A DNA stretch of 64,000 bases from Episyrphus balteatus. Its lineage: Eukaryota > Arthropoda > Insecta > Diptera > Syrphidae. The stretch covers positions 82,481,150-82,545,149 of the forward strand of contig NC_079137.1 of assembly GCF_945859705.1 (NCBI RefSeq). The letters run 5' to 3'. This document shows, one piece after another, positions 59,642-64,000 of the stretch (positions are counted from its first letter, which is position 1; the number at the start of each line of letters is the position of its first letter). Made by a program: the position numbers and the translations under genes. The notes beneath the pieces are model-generated. The model did not search any database and was not told the DNA's origin. It saw only the letters and a list, made by a program, of their open reading frames with translations.

Positions 59642-62600
59642 TTAGCAACCAACATATTTTTCAATATCAGCATCATTTGAAATCATTTTGGTTTTTTTGA
59701 ATATTTGGCCAATGAAATCTTTACTTTTATCTTTTTCTGCAAATAAAAAAAAAAAATACAAATACAAATTAAATTGAAAACAAAAATAATTTTTAAAGAG
59801 ATATTTACCTAATTGTTTTGAATAAATCAAATGCGATATCTTTTTGGCAAGTGCTTTGAACACATCCTTATTAGCAATGTTAACTTTATAGTATGGATTT
59901 AAACACTTGACTACATGATCGCCAACAGATGCCTTAAACTTTTTCATTGCTTCGAAATCCTGTTTCGATGCTGAGCTATTTTTTCGACTGCCATCTTTAT
60001 GATTGGCATTTGAATCTTTTTTTATTTTACCATTTTTGTCCTCTTTTGTTGGTTTATCGGTGGTAGTTTTTGAATTCTCCGAATGTGGGACTTTGGTTGT
60101 AACTTTTTTTTGAGTTTCATTCAGTTTACTACTACTTGGGTTTTTAATTTCAGTTTGCCCACTACTACTTGGCTTTTTTTTGTCCACAGAAGCATTGGCT
60201 TTACACAATTCGGTTAGTTCCTCACTCAAGCTTAATGCCCGCCCAAGCTTGTTTCGTTTAGTTTTGGATTCATCGCCATCAGAGATGGCGATTGGTGATG
60301 CACTACGTTTTTTACCCCTAGCTGGACTTGGTTCCTTTTCCGTGACAGTGACAGTACACGTTTTCGATGACGATGTTGGAGATTCAGGCTCAATATCTTC
60401 ATAGATAGGCGATTCCTTAATAGTTATGAATTCTGAAAATTTTGCCTTTATTGCAGTTTTTTCAGGTTTGACATAATCATCCTTCAGTGTATTGTCATCC
60501 TTATTATTATTATTATTGTGTGATATCCTTTTCTGAGTTTTAAAAAGAACTGATGCTTTTACAAATCCTGGTTGTGTGATTTTGTCTACAACTTTATCTT
60601 TTGATTCTGAGATTATTTCTTTTTTTATAAATGAGCATGTTTCGTCAAGTTCAGCTTCAAGATCATCGCTATCTATTTCTTCTTTTACTGCTTCTTCCGC
60701 AGGACTACTCTGACTGCTTGATGAAGATTTTTTGGATTTACTTTCAAAAAACGAACTAATGGCGGTTTGTTTGTGAGGATCTCGTTTATAGCTGGATTTT
60801 TTAATTAACTTTGATTTAGATGCAGCGATTGTTCTTTTCACTTCGTCGGTGGCTGAATCTTGCAAGTCTTTTAATTTCTGTTCGTAATATTCAACGGATC
60901 CACCGTGTACATTGGTTTTCTTTGGGACGTAATCTTTTAACACTGGAAGAAGTCTTAGTTCATCAGAGCACTTTCTAATAGCAGACATCTGAAATTTAAC
61001 ATACATTAATTTTATAACACTTTTGAAGAAGGTTGGATGTTGTAGTAGAATCCACATCAACTTTGCGACCCTGACGCTATAGTTTTTTTTATTTTTCACA
61101 TCAATTATGGTTATTTAATCTCTTACAGTTAACTTTTGAGTACTAACGTGTTCAAAACGAATTGGACCTACTTACTAAATCTATATGAAAGAAAAAGCAA
61201 CAATACAGAATCCTATTTGAGCTAGTTAAGCCTAATATGTTAGACAAGCATGCTTTCTATCACCAATGTTGGTAGTGTTGATGGTTTACCACAATTATCA
61301 AGCTCGGAACTAATTCTTTTGTTCAAAAAAAGAAGATATTTAATGTTTGGAAAGCATTATCTTTATCAAGGTAGGTAGGTAGAGAAGGCGGTACTAAGCA
61401 ACCTAGATTGATGATCAAATTAGCGCTGAATGCGCTGTTTTTTTTTTACCAAAACTAATGAAACCTATGAGCAATAACTGGATTTATAAAATTAAAATGG
61501 TTCTTATAACAAGTGGCCCAGTCTTTGGATAACTTGTCGCTCACTGTTTTTGAAAGCCTGCAACTTCGCAGCACCAGCACATAGGAAGAGCAGCTCAGTA
61601 CCCAGAGGCTGTCCTAAATCCGTTTTGAAGAATATGAACAAAGGGTGAAATGACAAAGCTTAAATATATCACCAGAAACTCAGCACGAAGACCCGTATAG
61701 TGGATATCTAAGCCCCACGAAAGTTAAAATAAAAGACCTAAGAAAATAATATAGTATTGTTCCTTACCTCTTTAGCTACAGTAAGCCGATAGATATTGAC
61801 AACCTTGTTTTTGGTGAAACACTCATATTCAATTTCTTTGGCCACTTCCTCAAAGTCCCTATGCTTCAAATCATAACTAGGCCGTTCAGCAGCAATCGCA
61901 CACTTTTCTACATTTGCCTTCAGAACTTCTATCAGCGAAGTTAGATAGCTCTCGCGTAGACTGGTTTTCAATCCGGCTACTTTAGTTTCAGTAGCTTGAG
62001 CTGATTTCACCCGCGACATCTTAGCATCGGGTTCGTTTTCTAACAAAGTTGCAGCGCTAATTGCTTTGCGAATTTCAAATTGTTTTCGTATAAAATCTTG
62101 TGCATCTTTTTTAGCTTTTTTATCCAAATATTCTCGAGTGTCAGTTTCATCACAGTCATCACCATCAGCAAAAGTTCGTCCTTTTGATGAAAACAATCCA
62201 GCACGACCACCTATTTTGAAATGCGATTTTAGAATAAAATTAATTAAAATTAAATAAAATCGACTTTTTCATACCTTCATAAAGATCTGAGGTGTTTGAC
62301 AAACTTATCTCCGACTTAAATGCCGAATTCATAGAAAGCCGGTGAAAGGTGTCCAAGGCTTTTTCAATGTTCTTCGGATTCTTACAGACATCACATTGAT
62401 TCGTACATTTTGGAGGCGGATCTCCAAAATAATCTGAAAATAATTTATGCCTGCAACGAATAGATTCACAGTACTTGACCATTTCGTCAAAGTTCTTAAT
62501 CGCTCGCAAGGCATTTGCATTCTCAGCATTTTTGCTCCTATTAACATCGTTTTGCAGAAGAAATGTTATCGACTTGACATCTTCTTTGCCATAATATAAT

Positions 62601-63735
62601 CGGCAATACGATTGTTTTCCATCTCGACCAGCACGGCCAGATTCCTGATAGTAGGCCGCTACATTCTGTGGAATATCCCAATGGATAACAAATCGAACTG
62701 TGGACTTATCCACTCCCATTCCAAAACTGTTCGTTGCACATATAATTGTATATTTGCCAGACATCCAATCTTCTTGGGTCTGTGTGCGCTCAGAACTCTT
62801 GAGTCCAGCATGATAAGCGATTGCCTTCACCTTTTGTTTAGATACTCCGTGAGCCACGCGTTCGGCAGCTTCACGGGTTCGGCAATAGATAATGCCACAG
62901 CCTCGTTTCGACGATGGCAAACTCTTATCCTCGTCACCCAGACAATGCAGAGCAAATTTGGCCAAATGGGCAAAGTCATCTTCAATAGAGTTCTTGAAGA
63001 CAATGTCATAAAACAGATTGACCCTGAAACAAGGTGTTTTGAATGTCGTCACAGGACATTTGAGTTTTAACTGGGTAATGATGTCATTGACGACATGTTT
63101 GGAGGCAGTAGCGGTCAAAGCGATCCACGGGATATGCAGATACTTTTGCCTCAAATTACCCAGTTTAAGGTAGTCTGGACGAAAGTCATGACCCCACTGG
63201 CTAACACAATGGGCTTCATCGACGGCGACATAAGCGACTTTGTCATACTTAACCAAGTGACTGAGAAGCGACTGAAAAGATTCAGTGGCAGCTTGTTCGG
63301 GAGTTATGTATAAAAAGCGTGTATTTGGATTGATACTTTTCAAATCAATCATGACGCGTTCGCGATCTTTTGTGGACATTTTGGAATTAATCGATTCGGC
63401 TGAAATTTTGAGCTTACTCAGATGATCGATTTGATCCTTGATTAGGGCGAGGAGAGGAGAAAATACCAATGTTATTTTTTTTGCCAATATTCCTGGGAGT
63501 TGAAAGCATAGTGATTTACCGGAGCCGGTTGGCATTGAGACGTAAATATCTCGATTTGCTTAAAAAAAAAATAAATATGGTTTGAACAAAAACAATTGAA
63601 ACAAAATATTTCTTAATGCTATTTACTATTAATTGCACATTTGACAGCTTTTTCTTGTAATTCATTTTTGAATTTTGAATATCCAAAATACTTCTTCAAG
63701 CCAGCATATATTTCTTCGTCAGTTAAATCGCACAT
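59642..63735 (-). CDS. RecQ5: RecQ5 DNA helicase
   Basis: RECQ5 is a 3'-5' helicase that limits recombination and transcription-associated breaks. Exons 63627-63735, 62275-63558, 61768-62210, 59809-60988 and 59642-59736 join in phase to 1,036 residues. The helicase core has MPTGSGKSLCFQLP (motif I), VDEAHCVSQWGHDFRPDY (II), ALTATAS (III), YHAGLKSSER, and QESGRAGRDGK (VI). The zinc region is CRHKLFSDYFGDPPPKCTNQ followed by CDVC. After it come the RECQ5-specific KIX-like segment (SLIEVLKANVEKCAIAAERP) and a long Ser/Lys-rich tail. RECQ5 lacks the HRDC domain of other RecQ proteins, and none is seen here. The frame extending upstream of 60988 is intron. Confidence 0.95.
60989..61767 (-). other. 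RecQ5 intron, no embedded gene seen
   Basis: A 779-bp intron with consensus borders; the interior is AT-rich and has no recognised element. Confidence 0.6.
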
Positions 63736-64000
63736 TTTATTGAAAAAATAATAAAAATAAAAGATTAATTTTTGCAGCGAGTGAAGAAATTTTTATAACA
63801 ACACTTGTGGTGACATTTAAATTTACGGACGCAGTGCTACCAATTTTCAGTTTTTGGCATTTGTTTTGGGTGTTTTTTTGGCGGTGTAGAGTCGAGAATT
63901 TCGCAACATTTTGTGGTGGAAACACAATGATGGCTGGATGTGTTGAAAAAATGTAGTTTTAAGGTAGGGTTGCATTTTGGTGGAATAGAGCTGTAATGAA
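63736..64000. other. RecQ5 upstream region
   Basis: Presumed promoter and 5' UTR. A minus frame at 63737-63925 carries no recognisable domain. Confidence 0.5.

Noticed and set aside
60989..61099. Upstream extension of the RecQ5 fourth-exon frame to an earlier ATG
   Set aside because: A consensus acceptor (TTTCAG) directly precedes position 60988, and phase with the previous exon is exact, so the extension is intron.
1..64000. tRNA, rRNA or spliceosomal snRNA genes
   Set aside because: None was recognised by eye on either strand; AGTAGCAAATA and GAGCTGGGT matches to rRNA are short guide complementarities, not rRNA genes.

Overview
The window is nuclear DNA from a fly. It is AT-rich, with intron-containing genes separated by long repeat-rich spacers. 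An odorant-binding protein with LUSH architecture, a rolling-pebbles/TANC gene, and intronic snoRNA clusters of a kind known from Drosophila U-snoRNA host genes together suggest a higher (cyclorrhaphan) dipteran. The many diverged repeats and long introns do not look like D. melanogaster itself. No prokaryotic, viral or CRISPR signal was seen.

Layout, left to right. 1-6.1 kb: intergenic, with several miniature inverted-repeat elements (MITEs). 6.2-12.7 kb (+): the 3' four coding exons of a rols/TANC gene (NTPase, ankyrin, TPR). 13.3-17.9 kb: a graveyard of nested inverted-repeat elements, including one element inserted cleanly into another and a perfect 118-bp palindrome. 18.4-27.4 kb (-): a non-coding, multi-exon snoRNA host gene. 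Its introns hold 6 copies of a U29-like C/D snoRNA, 3 copies of a second C/D family, 2 H/ACA snoRNAs, 4 U76-like C/D snoRNAs and 2 further C/D candidates. 27.5-28.5 kb (-): RpS3A, immediately upstream of the host gene and in the same orientation. 30.35-31.86 kb (+): a decayed copy of the cytoplasmic dynein intermediate chain gene. 33.8-36.9 kb: dispersed repeats and a self-nested array of a 151-bp palindromic MITE that carries TATCGATA at its centre.

37.2-40.7 kb (+): TAF6. 41.1-42.6 kb (+): a small unrecognised three-exon gene with lush (-) nested in its second intron. 44.3-45.1 kb: a non-autonomous hAT-like element with a perfect 8-bp target duplication. 46.5-48.2 kb (+): a secreted CLIP-domain serine protease, convergent with mitochondrial Lon protease (-, 48.3-53.2 kb). 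53.9-55.9 kb: repeats. 56.3 kb (+): a 100-residue unknown protein, convergent with ARPC4 (-, 56.8-57.3 kb). 59.6-63.7 kb (-): RecQ5 helicase.

The protein genes are unrelated housekeeping or tissue genes. The functional theme that links neighbours is ribosome production: RpS3A encodes a 40S protein, and the adjacent host gene produces guides whose antisense elements match conserved 28S rRNA segments. Exon models were checked by splice-site consensus and reading-phase bookkeeping, and the coding exons of rols, TAF6, Lon, lush, RecQ5, RpS3A, the CLIP protease and the small three-exon gene all sum to whole codons. Family and chromosome statements come from general knowledge; no database search was made.
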